Assembly: GCA_033065855.1 (NCBI GenBank)
Contig: JAVXUO010002884.1
Span: forward strand, 682,001-746,000
Reading direction: 5' to 3'
DNA length: 64,000 nt
From: Escallonia rubra
Lineage: Eukaryota > Streptophyta > Magnoliopsida > Escalloniales > Escalloniaceae
Below, piece after piece: positions 34,904 to 47,218 of the stretch (the stretch's first letter is position 1; the number at the start of each line of letters is the position of its first letter). A program made the position numbers and the translations under genes. The notes below the pieces were generated by a model that was not told the DNA's origin, searched no databases, and worked only from the letters and a program-made list of their open reading frames with translations.

Positions 34904-37221
34904 TTGGTGTGGGAGCCACTTGAACTACACTATCAACTAGTATCAACGTATGAACTTTTGCTCATTAAACCTGCAACATAAAGGCCACACGTTAGCAGAA
35001 GAGACACAAGAGGTATTTCGCATGGGTGGGAGGGGGCTAATCAACCGAAAAATGAAATCATAACGCGGCAAAATCAAGTTATCTTGCAAGTGTAAGTACT
35101 TTGGAATCTTCATATACAGAAAATTGCGTACTTCTGAATTATCAAAGTTAAATTAACGCTACACAAAAAGCACTGCGTGGGGATGATGCTTAGCTCAATC
35201 TGAATTAGCATTTGTCTAATCAAGGGCACGCAAAGGTTGCATTTGCAAACTCCAAATCATGCATATGCCAAGCAAAGGACCAGTACCAAACAACTAAGCT
35301 ACAAACAAGAGCATAGGCATTTGACGGGTATCACAATATCAGCTCAAATTAGCAGCTCATGTCATAGCAAGGAGTTTGCAGGTGGAAGCCAAGAATAAAA
35401 GTATAGATTGTGATCTACAATGCTGTGATAGTGTATTCCAAGATTCCGGTTTTATAACTATGCTTCGATCCCAGCAGATAAATATTTGAGGTTCTGAATT
35501 ATAGTTTATTCACATTTAAAGCTGGGCATAAATGAAATTGTACTTGAGATTTATAGAGGAAAAGGCAAAAAGCAAACAAAATCGCAGTAAGACCAAACCT
35601 GTGTTGGCACATAAAAGGCAAAGCAAGATCCCTAAAAAACCCAGCTTCATTTGTCAATGACAAGCTTTTCCAATAGAATGAATGCCCAGATCAGGATTTA
35701 ATCACGTTCTCGCATTGAAATCAGTAATGTACTTTGTCAGCCTTAACCAATCAGGACCCAATCGGCAAAGCTAACAACTAGGCAATAGAATAGAAGCCTA
35801 TCAAATCAAAGCATCAAGAGGCGCCTGTCTTATGATGAGTGGGATAATCAAATCATAGCAGCAGCGCTTGAGCCAAAAGCATCTATCTGGGATTGTCTAC
35901 TTTAAGTTTAATTGAGGTTTTGAAATTGGAATTGAAGTGCCATCCCCCATCATCATCATCGTCGTCGTTGGATACAGACAATGCCGACAGAAAGCGACCT
36001 CGCGCCGACAAAAAACAATCAGGGGTTTATTAGTCCACAAAACCACTGAAAATTTAAGACCCACTTGTGATTACACACACAGAAGAAGTGCAGTGAAACA
36101 CCACCCCGCTTTTAATGCTTGGTTTGATTCGGTAGAAAAAGAAGCAGGGGCTGAAGCTTAGTACCGGATAAAACAGAGAGGAGGAAGATAGGCAACCGTG
36201 CCGTCGTAGTCGCGGAGAGAGAGAGAGAGAGAGAGGGGGGAAGGACAGTGAGAGACAGGTAGACAGGGGAGAATGGCCAGTACAAGAATTTGTCTGTGTG
36301 GGTTGTAAAGCTAAAGCAGCAGAAAGAGAGGGAGTAGAATGGGTTGTCTGATACTGCAACTTGGAAGTTTATATTTTGTTGAGTAGCATACAGAGGGCAT
36401 CTCTTGGTTGTAAGTTGTAACAGATTCACCGGTTGAGTTGGCAACAATTATTATTACTAAATAAATAGGACAAATTACACTTATGTCCCTGAGGTTAGGG
36501 TATAATTACAGTTAAAGACATTAAGTTTTAAAATGTAACATATCGTGACCAAACACTTTAAAAATGTATCAGCCGTGTCCATCCGTCAGGGTTCTGTCCA
36601 ACAAATATATTTTTTTATGATGTCATCGATACGTATTTTTAAAATGACGATACTACCCCTTATACTGTATAAACTGGATATTCTTAAAAAATTAAAATTA
36701 AAATTTCACTCCTTAATTTAAAGATTAGAGTTTTAAAACCCCAAAATAGATATTTTTTTTCTCTATATTTACAGTCTATTTCATCAAAATTTCTCAATCT
36801 AGGAGTCTCAATTTGCAAATAAGGGTTTCACTGAAATCCTTATCTGCAAATTTGGGTCTCACTGAAATCCCTAATTCTTTTTAGTGACTTTAACAAAGTT
36901 CGTTTAAGAATTCTCGTCGATTGTATTAGCAAAAAGTTTACTAAAGGGTATTTAGTGACCGTTAATTATCGTTATATAGAAAGTTGTAATTATTTTTTTA
37001 CAATTCAAATATTAGCAAAAAAAAATTCATACAAACAAATTTTAAGCGACAAGCGTGAAGTAGCTTCCACTCTCGAGTCTTTGAAACTTAACCAACTTTG
37101 GACAAATGGTTGGCGTTTTTATACTTTTGTGTCACCTCGAAAATTCTCCCTATTAGGTAAAGATTGAAATGGGACATATTTCAGAAGATAAGAAATACTC
37201 GGTAGTAAGTAAAACAAGTTG

Positions 37222-37280
<59 letters not shown>

Positions 37281-38504
37281 GTGGGGTTGCTAGCCGGGTA
37301 TGCGGAGCTAGCGGCCAGCTAAGTTGACATTGCTCCTACTCAAATACATAAATAACCAAAATAATAATGGATGCACTAGTTGGAAAGCGGTCAAGATAAT
37401 AGAGTAGTCCAAAAAAGTATTGATTCATACGACTTTATATATTATTATGCACAAACGGCTACTCCCCTGTTCCCCCCTCCCTGTTGAATTTGTTTAACAC
37501 AGAGTAAGTCCCAACGTAAGAACAAAGAGTTGGATGAGATGTCATCACTCCTATAATCATCCATCAGCCTATCCTATTCCTATTCCTATGTCCGTATAAT
37601 AATAGTTGTATATGTTGAAAAGTTTGGTTGCAGCCGATCCAAATCCAATCCAATCCAATTCCAAGCAGCAGTAGACTAGAATGGATTTCATTTTCACCAC
37701 TTGGAGGAGAAGTCTGTCTTAACTTATTGGTTTATTTGATTTGATACCACATGCTTCTCTATACATCGCCTGATTAATGATTGCAGCCCCCCACCCACCC
37801 AGTTCAACTAGCTCCAAGCCCACATTCAACGTTGAGCCTCACACTATTCATCTTCATGCTTTGTTACTAGTTAGGGGCACAAGTCTTGTGCCGGACCTTA
37901 ACTTTTTTCAACCAATTAAGAGGCAGAAACTTTCATTCAATTTGTCATTCACTCCATCTTTTACAAATTGGCCGTCTTGAGGGACACGTCAACACCAACC
38001 CCCTAACCCCGCATAAGTTGCTGCCGGTATGACTTAGAGATAATTTCTTATCGTAGAATAGGAAAAAACTTACGCTGTGTATAACTAAACAATTATATAT
38101 TTTCCCTTTCTATCAAAAAAAAAATTATATATTTCCCGCTATTTGGCTCTCACCTGACGTCTTGTACGCTGCTAGTCACGTCCTCATCCTAGATTTTGAG
38201 AAGTTTCATCAATTCTCTCTCTAGTTTTTGTGGTTTAAAAATGTCGTCGTTGAAAAAATAGCACCCAAACCACCACACCACACTCCTGACTGTTACAATC
38301 ACCCCCACCGCCATGCCCAATTCTTTATCTAAGCCCATACATTTGTGTTGTGTACTTTTATTACTGCTCATGGCAACTCAACCTTAAATGAAACATGCGA
38401 ACAAACCAGCTATGAATAAGCCTTAAGGCCCATGACCAGAGTGCACTTCTTCTTTATATTGTGGGTTCCATCCAAGTAAGTTATGGCAAAATTTTGGCTC
38501 CATA
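34904..38504. other. Intergenic/5' region of the kinase gene
   Basis: Sequence to about 36440 may hold leader exons and promoter of the kinase. GA repeats lie at 36214-36236 and a GT/GA compound repeat at about 37211-37278. At 36470-36620 a stretch (ACTTATGTCCCTGAGG) resembles a Mutator-like inverted end without a partner. 36860-37010 resembles one arm of the foldback element at 41930. No coding sequence supported. Confidence 0.45.
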
Positions 38505-38512
38505 CCTCAAAC

Positions 38513-40480
38513 TAGAGATGTCAAAGGGCCGGGCTTGGGCCGGCCCAGCCCAAGCCCATCGGGCCTGCTGTGGGGCCGGGCCAGGGCCGGGCCAGTGGGG
38601 CTGCCAACCGGGCCGGGCCTGCCGAAGGGAAACCTAGGCCCAATATCTAGGGTCGGGCCCTGGCCCAATTTTTTTTTTTCTTCTTGTTATTCAATTTTAA
38701 ATTCCATCTCTAGCCTCTAGGCAATATTCACAATTTAACGAACCTAATCTTTATCCTTTTATTTCATTATAAGTAATATACATATGTATGTATGTATATA
38801 ATAATAATATTTGTTAGCCATTATATTTTTTATTATATGTTAAACATTTTCATACTCTTCTTGGTGAGCTTTATTAATAAAATCTTAACACATAACAATT
38901 TATATAGAAAAATAATAAATGTGTTCATAGGCCCTCCTCCTTTTATCCGGGCTTGGGACCGGCTGCTTGTAAACAAACAGGCGAAGTTACCTATTTTTTT
39001 ATATATACGAAAAAATATATATCTTGCTTGTAAAAAATTATTTTATATATATGGAAAAAAAGTATATTTTGTAAAAAAATTTATTCTTAAAACTCTAACA
39101 ATCAAAATAATAATGCATGTCTATCCAAAATATCAGCAATCAAAGATCAAGAAATCTGCAACGTCAACCAAAAGGATCAAAAGAGGAAAATAAAAACAAA
39201 TTACCTAATCATCCGGAAGTACTTCAATATCTGAGTCACTGCTCTTCCTATCATCAATCGGTTTATCTTGCTCGCGGTATTTCGCATCAAGATAATCCTT
39301 TCAACATACACATAGCTCGAGCGACTCGGGGTTAAGACGACTCCTCCTGTCATCCAAAACCCTCCCGCTTGCTGAAAATGCCGACTCTGAAGCAACCGTG
39401 GAGGCTTGCACTGGCAGTACATCCCGTGCAATTTGGGATAAAGTTTTATACATGTTTTGATTTTGTTTCCAAAAATTTAACAAATTAAAATTAACCTGTT
39501 CTTGCCTTGATAAATCAGAATAATGATCAGTATTTGCATATACACCAATCTCATTAAAAGAGGAAAAATTATACGAACCTCCCGAATTAGAAGTACCTTC
39601 ACCTGGTAGTTGTCTTGCTACTAGATGTTCAAAGCCTTGAAGGTATGGCGCATAATACCTCTCAGCAGTGGATGATGATGTAGCTCGCCCGCGCACGTCA
39701 GCAGAATTACGATAGAGGTTGAACAAGTCCTCAAACCTCTTGCTCACTTTTGCTGTGAGCAAGGTTGTGTCCTCTGCTGTGTAGTGCATTAATTTTGATA
39801 TCTCTTGTATCGAGGCGTTCACGCCATGCAACTTTAACCTAGGATCTAAACAAGTAGCCACAGTAAAAATAGCAGGCAGTTTACTCCAATATTTATTAAA
39901 TTTTTGATCCATCACTTGTACTATTTCCCTAAAGGGTCCTATATATCTCCATTTTGTTAACATTGTAGTCATCTTCAGAATTTCTATTACAGTGAGAGGA
40001 GAGGTAGGATAGTACGTACCAGACAATAAATTGGTAGACGTGTAGAATACCTCCAAAAATTCAGCTAGGTATGTGGCCATCTGCCATTCCTCTTGAGTTG
40101 GCAAGCCGGCTGGGAACTGGGTTAGTTGAAAATGCGTGTAGACTTCTCGGTATGCCAGAATGTGTAAAAGCATGTGGTATGTAGAGTTCCACCTGTGGAC
40201 CACATCTGTAACTGCTCTCCTGCGAGGCATATTATATTGAACACACAACGTTTTAAATTGTTGTGTTCTCAAACTCGAGCCATTAACATACGCTGTCATA
40301 CCCTTCAGTTTGAGCAGAATATCTCCTGCAGCAGCTAAACCATCTTGAACAATTAAATTAATAATGTGACAAACACAACGAACATGAAATACTTCACCAT
40401 GAAGTACAGGTTGAAGCGTCTCCTTCAAAGCTGCAACAGCAGCTTTATTATTAGAAGCATTACTCACACTCCCAATATCT
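38513..40480 (-). mobile_element. hAT transposon, truncated
   Basis: The left end is TAGAGATGTCAAAGGGCCGG followed by GGGCC-rich subterminal repeats, the same family as the end at 50386. A transposase frame on minus (39301-40467) lies inside. The right end is missing: sequence past about 40480 is a gypsy remnant, and no second terminus or second copy of the left flank CCTCAAAC (38505-38512) is found nearby. Confidence 0.82.
39301..40467 (-). pseudogene. hAT transposase, C-terminal half
   Basis: 388 residues open at VSNASNNKAAV and include FHVRCVCHIINLIVQDGL, DVVHRWNSTYHML, a DUF4413-like middle part (KYWSKLPAIFTVATCLDPR) and a C-terminal dimerisation region with ASESAFSASGRVLDDRRS. This is an Ac/RICESLEEPER-type plant hAT transposase. 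The BED zinc finger and N-terminal half are missing, and the conserved Asp of the DNAS motif reads Ser. Just upstream, an in-frame TGA and foreign sequence begin. It cannot encode a working transposase. Confidence 0.88.
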
Positions 40481-41800
40481 CATTTTCTCATTATGATCAA
40501 TAACGGCCCCCTAAAAATATTAACTACCCACTAAATGTCAGTGACCTCCCACTGACTTGGGTAACCCCCTCATTAAAGGGAGATAACTAACCCATTAAGG
40601 GGAGCCCTATTTTCGGCGAGTCACCGGTGTTGTTTGTGCTGCAGGTCTATCCGCGAGCCAATTAAAGATTGTCCCGAATTTCATCCACAACATTTTGGCG
40701 CCATCCATGGGACCGAAATCTCGTGTAATAGACCCATGTCTGAAAATCCCAATTCACGTGCAGTGAATCTTCAAGCAAACCAAGATGGCATAACCGCGTC
40801 AAGCTTATCGTCAACATTGCTCCGCGACTTGGCTCGCAGCGGCGCCACCTCACAACCACCTTCTAATCGAGGCAAAAGAATTGCCGACACTCCAATAGTT
40901 GTGATAACGCCGCCGCCTCCACCTATGAATCATGTCTCTCCAATTCCCCAACTCACGGGCCCTTTCGAGCCTCCTAATGCGGGAGTAACCACGGCTACCA
41001 CTACCTTTGAGACACCACATAGCCACTAGCAAAAAGGCCAACCTACTAGCCATCATCCAAATGACGCAAAAGTTTATCGAAAGGCTACAGACAACCATCG
41101 GGCAATAGTCCGAGCACCAATCAGCCCTACCGGAGCCTCTCAGGCCTCCTAAAGCTAAGTATATCACTGATGTGCAAAGACAATTGGTTCATCAACGTCT
41201 CGCATTTCCTCAAGGGCCCGATGGCTTTAAAGCGCCCAATAAGAAGGTCATCACCAACAGCTTGTACAAGTCGAGGATGAACACTCCGATGATGAGCGTC
41301 GCAACCCTCGATCCAAAAGGCCCGAAGAAAGCTATTACGAGGCTTACTCTGCCAGGAAAGACGCTTGTATAAATCGTGCCGAGCTATACATTAATGCCCC
41401 AGTTATCAGTGGACGACCCTTCGCGGAAGACATAGACATCTTCCATACTCCAACCAATTTCAAGATACCCCCATGCGAGTCATATGACAGCACGGGGGAT
41501 CCCAAGGAATATCTGGCTCGCTTCACCTCGAGCATGAACCTGCCTCTCGTCACAGATCAGATCATGTGTCGAGCATTTCCTATTACCCTAAAAGGAGCAG
41601 CGCATGTCTAATTCCAACACCTTGCGCCTCGTTCCATTTTCTGTTAGGCTTAATTGGTCGAGTCCTTTCGTGGCAACTTCCTGACAAGCCGTGTACAAAA
41701 GGAAGAACTCCTTGGCCCTCTTTCGTATAGTACAAGGACCAAAGGGGACCCAAGGTGGGTTGGGCATAGGTCGAAGCAACTGCTATCCATAAAAGTTTGA
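40480..41800 (+). mobile_element. Ty3/gypsy (Tat-like) remnant: LTR end and gag
   Basis: From about 40480 the sequence looks like the 3' part of an LTR, followed by a leader with TTTTGGCGCCATCCATGGGA near 40692-40711, a motif typical of the primer-binding/leader region of Tat/Athila-type gypsy elements. A decayed gag follows. The partner LTR, pol and any target duplication are absent, so the borders are approximate. Confidence 0.65.
40735..41790 (+). pseudogene. Tat-like gypsy gag, decayed
   Basis: A Met at 40735 opens about 98 residues ending at 41029. After frame changes come NFKIPPCESYDSTGDPKEYL, MCRAFPITLKGAAHV and LTSRVQKEELL, blocks of the retrotransposon gag capsid domain (compare YDGTTDPKDHL and MCRAFPTTLKGPA in Tat-type elements). 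Several stops and frameshifts make it non-functional. Confidence 0.72.
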
Positions 41801-41929
41801 GTAAGTTCTACCCATACCCACCAGAGTTGTAGTTACGAGTACCCATTTGCCATATCTACCCAAGTTGTAGAAAAGTAGCTATGATTCCCTGTTTAGCGTG
41901 AATTGATGGTCATAGAGTGTTTTTAGTGA

Positions 41930-42290
41930 CTTTTATTTAATGACGCTAAAACAAGATACTGTTAATTATTGTCGCTAAAGAGATTAACAAAAAAACTCAC
42001 AAAAATATTTAGTGATTATTAAGTGTGGTTATATAGAGGGTTGTAGCTATCTTCATACCACCCATATTACCTCAATCTCATCTATTAAAGGTAGTCACTA
42101 GTCACTAATTTGACCATGGATAATAATGTTGTAGAACGATAGCTACAACACCTCATATAGCGATAATTATTAGTTGTTAAATATTTTTATTTGATGACGC
42201 TAAATAAAAGACATTTGGAGTGTCGTTAAAGGTGGTAACAAAAATTGCCAGCCGTTAACTATTATGGACGTCCATTGGTTGTTAATATAT
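41930..42290. repeat. Degenerate foldback (inverted-repeat) element
   Basis: GGGTTGTAGCTATC near 42037 is answered by GATAGCTACAACACC near 42138. Pairing extends outward through TATATAGAGG / CTCATATAGCG and AAAAATATTT on both sides, with TGACGCTAAA motifs further out. A related arm is at 36860-37010. It is probably a non-autonomous DNA element (CACTA- or Mutator-like); family uncertain. Confidence 0.5.
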
Positions 42291-42300
42291 GAGTGTTTTA

Positions 42301-42651
42301 CCACCTCATCCGTCCTACATAATTTGATCAACTTTTTTTGCGTGCAGATTAAGAATTTAAGTGATATATATTATCTGTTTTTTATTTTACCATTTAGAGA
42401 GAGGAAGGGAAGAAAGTGATAAGTTAGTGAAGTGTTAAATGTGGTGAGAAAAATAAATAAAAAAGTATAATAAAGTGGGTTATGAGAGAGAAAATAAGTC
42501 GACGAAGATTTAAATGTAGAGAGAGAAATATAATAAAAAAAAGTATAAATATGTAAAAGTACCTACGAAATCTTTCTTAATTTGAAAATGAACAATTTTT
42601 GTGAGGCGGTTCAAAAAGTAAAGTTGATCAAATTATGTAGGACGGAAGGAG
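42301..42651. mobile_element. Stowaway-like MITE
   Basis: 351 bp flanked by TA (42299-42300, 42652-42653). The ends are inverted: ATCCGTCCTACATAATTTGA on the left and the complement of TCAAATTATGTAGGACGGAA on the right. AT-rich interior without coding sequence. Similar in type to the element at 46832-47216. Confidence 0.82.
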
Positions 42652-42653
42652 TA

Positions 42654-44805
42654 TCTTTTCACCAAATAATTATTTTTATTAATGGTAGTTATGAACTCAT
42701 AATGGGCTATCATGGATTTGGTCTTGGCCCATCAAATAGGGCCTCTATCTTTGCCGGTGCCAATGCCTTGAATATGAATATGACCATATCTCAATTTATT
42801 ATCCCGGGGTCATGTTTGTGTTAATCTTTAGCTTTTGGGTTGTGGGGGATACAAATTTTTGAAGGGGGGATTTTGGAGAGTTTTTGTTCAAATAATTAAT
42901 GTGAAGAGGAAGCAGTTAGCAGTAGCAGTAGCAGTAGCAGTAGCAGTAGGTGTCGTGAATTGCATCCCTGTATATGCCAATAATAACCAGCACAACCTAA
43001 CGCATGCAACTGTGCCCACCCTGGCCTTCCATTCCCCACGCGACACATTTCATTTCTGATAGAAACATGTATAGAGAGAGAGGCTTTGGAGGGAAGGGAT
43101 GAGTTAATCTTTGCCAAAAGAGCTACACCACTAGACTACATTAACTTGTTAGACATTGTAATTTCTTACGTATCCCACACAACTACCGTTGATGTGACGA
43201 TTAACTAATTGTCCTGGGAAACTTATTACAAGATACAGTAAGTAATAATCATGGAAGATGAATGCCTACTCGGGGAATGAAATTTGTTTTCCCTCAGCAA
43301 ACCATTTTCGACTTCTTTAATTTGCAACCCATGCAGCCGTTTGTTTCTTGGACCGCTTTAATTTGGTTCCACACATCTCGTTCATCCATAAGATAATTCC
43401 TTTTGCTGAATAGATTCAAGCCTTTTAAACGATACAAGTAGTTTATAGTGTCCTTTAATTAGCTAGGAGTGCTGCCTTCGAAATCATTGTGGCTTTTGGT
43501 TTTCAGTTTGCAAGAATATAAAAACCAAACCATCTTTTTAGTTTTCATTTTTTACAAAAATATACACATGTATATACATGTGTGTGTGTGTGTTTGATAA
43601 GCCAATTTTTATTTTTGAGTTTTCTTCTTCATTATATTTTCTCCTTTTTTTCCCTTCAAAAATTGGCTTTTCTCACCAACCTACGGAACCCTTCGGCCAA
43701 GGAATGAGTGGCGATAGTGACGTAGGGATATGAGTGGCGACAGTGGTGGTGGGTAGAGTAGATCTGTGATGGTGGGTTGAGCAGATTTGCAACGATGGGG
43801 CGGGGATGTGAGTGGCAACGGTTGTGGCGTGGTAACGATAGTGGGGTAACGGCGATAGGTTGAGGTCAGGATGTCGACGGCGATAGGGTGGCAGCAGCAG
43901 GGCTATGTGGAAGGTGACAGTAACGTCGTGGCGATGGATAGCAACATCATTGTTGTGTCTACGATCGCTGGCGCTTTTGGGGAGGGCGGAAGAGAGAGGG
44001 GGGGGGGGGGGGGAGGGAGTGACGAGGAAATTAGGAGGGAGTTTTGGAAAAAGATTAGTTCCAAACTCATAAGATGAGTTTTCATAAATAAGCACATCTT
44101 GACGATTAGTTTAAAAAGTTGAGTGAACGAAAAACGAGAACCCTGTCAAACGCCAGCTACGTGACCGGAACCAGCCTACCCCAAGGTGTTTAAAATTTTC
44201 CCAGTTGTTGTGACTTTCTTCTTCTTTTGGTTTCTGCTAGGCTGTAATTTGTCCAAAAGGGGAGAATGGCTGTTCTTTAATTTGTGCAAATTAAATAAGG
44301 AAGATGCAGACACTCAAAAGCTTTCCTATTTCTCAAGATACAAGCTAAAAAGGAAAGAGATGTACGTATATGTAATAACTTCTAAGTATTCTTGGGATCG
44401 AAAACAAAATACGTTTTACTTACAAAATGTCACGTTTTAGTAAAAGAATTCATTGTAAATGATCGGAAACAGGGAGAAATATATGGCAGTTGAAAAAGAA
44501 ACATATTACAACAAAAAAAAAAAAAAAAAATTACCTTGGGATAAGAAACAATATTGTAACGGGAGAGGGGCATGTAAGTACGAAACTAGAGCAAACTTGA
44601 TGAAAACAATAAGACATAAACCAAAGATTTTAGATAATTAACAATAGAGCATTACAGCTTCCCTCTTAATTAGCTAGGGTTTTGTTGGTTTCTCAATTAT
44701 TTAATTTCTTATTTTCCATGGAAGCAGTAATCAATTTTATACTATTCCCCTAGCTAGTAACTTGCAACCATGAGCTAGGATCGCGGCCTGCCTTAGAGTA
44801 GTATT
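42654..44805. other. Intergenic region, no supported gene
   Basis: Holds an AGCAGT/AGTAGC microsatellite at about 42911-42951 and GT repeats at 43581-43592. 43680-44050 is GGTGG-rich with a G run (43999-44013). A poly-A run lies at 44512-44530. A weak inverted pair near 43591 and 44150 was judged too poor to call. 44640-44805 is probably chalcone synthase 3' UTR. Confidence 0.45.
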
Positions 44806-46531
44806 TTATGCTGAAATAATAGGAGCTGGGACACTGTGCAACACCACCGTCTCAACCGTGAGTCCTGGTCCGAACCCGAACAGAACACCCCACTCCATCC
44901 CGTCTCCGGTGGTGGCCTTCCCTTCCTCGATCGACTTCTTTCTCAACTCATCCAGAACGAACAGCACGCAGGCGCTGGACATGTTCCCGTACTCGCTCAG
45001 CACGTGCCGTGTCGGTCTCAGCTTCTCCTCCTTGAGTCCCAGCTTTTCCTCCACCTGGTCCAGAATCGCCGGACCACCCGGGTGAGCGATCCAAAACAAC
45101 GAGTTCCAGTCACTGATTCCAATCGGCGTAAAAGCTTCTTTCAGCGACTTCTCGATGTTCTTCGAAATCAACCCGGGCACATCCTTTAGCAGATGAAATG
45201 TGAGCCCCACTTCGCGCAAATGTCCATCTATTGCCCCGTCGGAGTCCGGCAGAATGGTCTGCGCCGCAGACACCAGTTGGAATAGCCGGAGCTCGACGGA
45301 GACATCAGGATCAGCGCCTACGATCACGGCGGCAACACCATCACCGAAAAGAGCCTGCCCAACGAGGGAGTCCAGATGGGTGTTAGAGGATCCACGGAAA
45401 GTGACGGCGGTGATTTCGGAGCAGACGACGAGGATACGAGCACCGGCGTTGTTCTCGGTGAGATCCTTGGCCAGGCGGAGGACGGTGCCGCCGGCGAAGC
45501 AGCCCTGTTGGTACATCATGAGCCTCTTGACGGAGGGGCGGAGGCCGAGGAGCTTGGTGAGCTGGTAGTCGGCGCCGGGCATGTCGACGCCGGAGGTGGT
45601 GCAGAAGACGACGTGGGTGATCTTGGACTTGGGCTGGCCCCACTCCTTGATGGCCTTGACGGCGGCTTCCTTGCCGAGCTTGGGGATTTCGACGACCACC
45701 ATGTCCTGGCGGGCGTCGAGGGACGGGGCCATGTAGGCACACATGTTGGGGTTCTCTTTCAGAAGCTCTTCCGTCAAGTGCATGTAACGTTTCCGGATCA
45801 TGGATTTCTCGCCTGTAGTAGATCCCACGCAATTGGGTTATCATCATCAAATAAATTCACGTGCAACAAACATAAGTACGTACGTAAAGGGACTAGCTAG
45901 ATATGCAACTTATATGATAGGATTGTTGATAGACATTAATTCCTCTAAAAGAACAATTAAACTCGATCGATCTACCAATGAATGTTCAAATCTTTCGGAT
46001 ACACATATACCGTACGTGTTTCGATGCATGCACTTGATACTACTCTCAACATATGGGACAATCTTCTTGGTTTCAATTCTCCTCTCTGTTTGAAATCAAA
46101 AGAGCCATGCAGACAGCTAAATATATACATGTCATGACTGCTTGACATGTTTCTCAAGTCATCAATCTGAACACGCACAAGATATATAAATCCAGATTCA
46201 TGATTATATATGAATGAGGTACTAATTCTGAATGTTAGGGCAATACTCATGTAGGAACGTAGCTAATTAATGGAGTAGCACTTGTAAGTGTATTAACTGG
46301 AGAAATGTTGTAGAAATGAAGTGAAAGATGAGGAGGAGGAGGTGAGGACATACACATGCGCTTGAACTTCTCCTTCAACTCCACCTTGTGCTCGCTGTCG
46401 GTGATGCGGAAGTAGTAGTCGGGATAGTCAGCCTGGTAGACAAAGTTAGGAGGATTAGCGGTGCCAATGGCGAGTACAGTGGCGGGGCCTTGAGCACGCT
46501 GAGCCCTTCTGATTTCCTCGACTGAAGCCAT
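44806..46531 (-). CDS. CHS: Chalcone synthase
   Basis: Two exons, 46354-46531 and 44806-45812, give 394 residues. The 541-bp intron splits the Cys60 codon (T|GC), the conserved CHS intron position. The enzyme condenses one p-coumaroyl-CoA with three malonyl-CoA to naringenin chalcone, the first step of flavonoid synthesis, in the cytosol/ER. The catalytic triad Cys164, His303 and Asn336 is present, with gatekeepers Phe215 and Phe265. Thr132, Thr197, Gly256 and Ser338 match true CHS rather than stilbene synthase or other type III PKS variants. The signature GFGPG is at 372-376. Exon 2 is distinctly GC-rich. No defect is seen. A related type III PKS with other starter preference cannot be excluded from sequence alone. 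Confidence 0.96.
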
Positions 46532-46658
46532 CAGATGGAGTGAAAAGTTCCGATGGATGATGGATCCAGATATCTCTCTAGACCTAATTACTTAGGTGGT
46601 GATGGAGATCTTAGTTTGGTTTGGGGTTGACACGGGTTCCTGGTTAGTGTTTCTATAT

Positions 46659-46667
46659 CTATATATA
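46659..46667 (-). promoter_or_regulatory. Probable TATA box of chalcone synthase
   Basis: TATATATAG on minus, about 130 bp upstream of the start codon at 46531, a reasonable distance for a plant promoter with a short leader. Confidence 0.6.
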
Positions 46668-46748
46668 ATAAACAAATACTCGGTAGTAAAGAGGGGAAAG
46701 AGGAGGAGGAGGAGGGGGGTTAGGTTGAATGGGCGGGTAGATGAAGGC

Positions 46749-46775
46749 CACGTGCACAGCGGGGGGGAAGGTAGG
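46749..46775 (-). promoter_or_regulatory. G-box plus MYB/H-box module upstream of chalcone synthase
   Basis: A perfect CACGTG G-box (46749-46754) and CCTACC on minus (46770-46775) lie about 220-245 bp upstream of the start. In parsley, bean and Arabidopsis CHS genes a G-box and an adjacent MYB/H-box form the light-responsive unit bound by bZIP and MYB factors. The full H-box spacing rule is not exactly met. Function here is inferred. Confidence 0.6.
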
Positions 46776-46831
46776 CATTCCAAACCACGGTACACATGCT
46801 GCCACGCCCACTTATCCATCGATCATTTTTA

Positions 46832-47216
46832 CTCTCTATGTCCCACGTAATTTGATTAATATTTTTTTTACATGCAAATTAAGAATTTAAGTGATTGATT
46901 ATGTGTTTCTGATTCTATTCTTTAGAGAACGGATGGAAAGAAAGTAAGACATGAAAGATAAAATATATTAGTAGAGTGTCAAATGTGAATAGAGAATTGT
47001 ATCAAAAAGTGTAAGAAAGTGGATCACCAGATATAAATGAGTTGATGGAGATTTAAACGCGGAGAGAAAAATAAAACAAAAAAAAAGTGTAATAAAAGAT
47101 AAATATGTAAGAGTATCTATATAATCTTTTTTCATTTAAAAATAAATATTTTTTGTGAAATAGATTCCCAAAAAAAAAAAATTACGATCTATTTCTATGA
47201 CGGGGGACGGAGAGAG
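46832..47216. mobile_element. Stowaway-like MITE upstream of chalcone synthase
   Basis: 385 bp flanked by TA (46830-46831, 47217-47218). The left end CTCTCTATGTCCCACGTAAT is matched by the complement of the right end (CTCTCTCCGTCCCCCGTCAT), with imperfect inner pairing. Same general class as 42301-42651. It begins about 300 bp upstream of the CHS start codon. Confidence 0.75.
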
Positions 47217-47218
47217 TA

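Noticed and set aside
43591..44155. Weak inverted ends (GTTTGATAAGCC and the complement of CTGTCAAACGCC) around a GGTGG-rich interior.
   Set aside because: Similarity is short and interrupted and I found no target duplication.
45376..45900. A 174-residue open frame on plus within chalcone synthase.
   Set aside because: It is antisense to the GC-rich CHS exon 2, whose codon bias keeps other frames open; no independent coding evidence.
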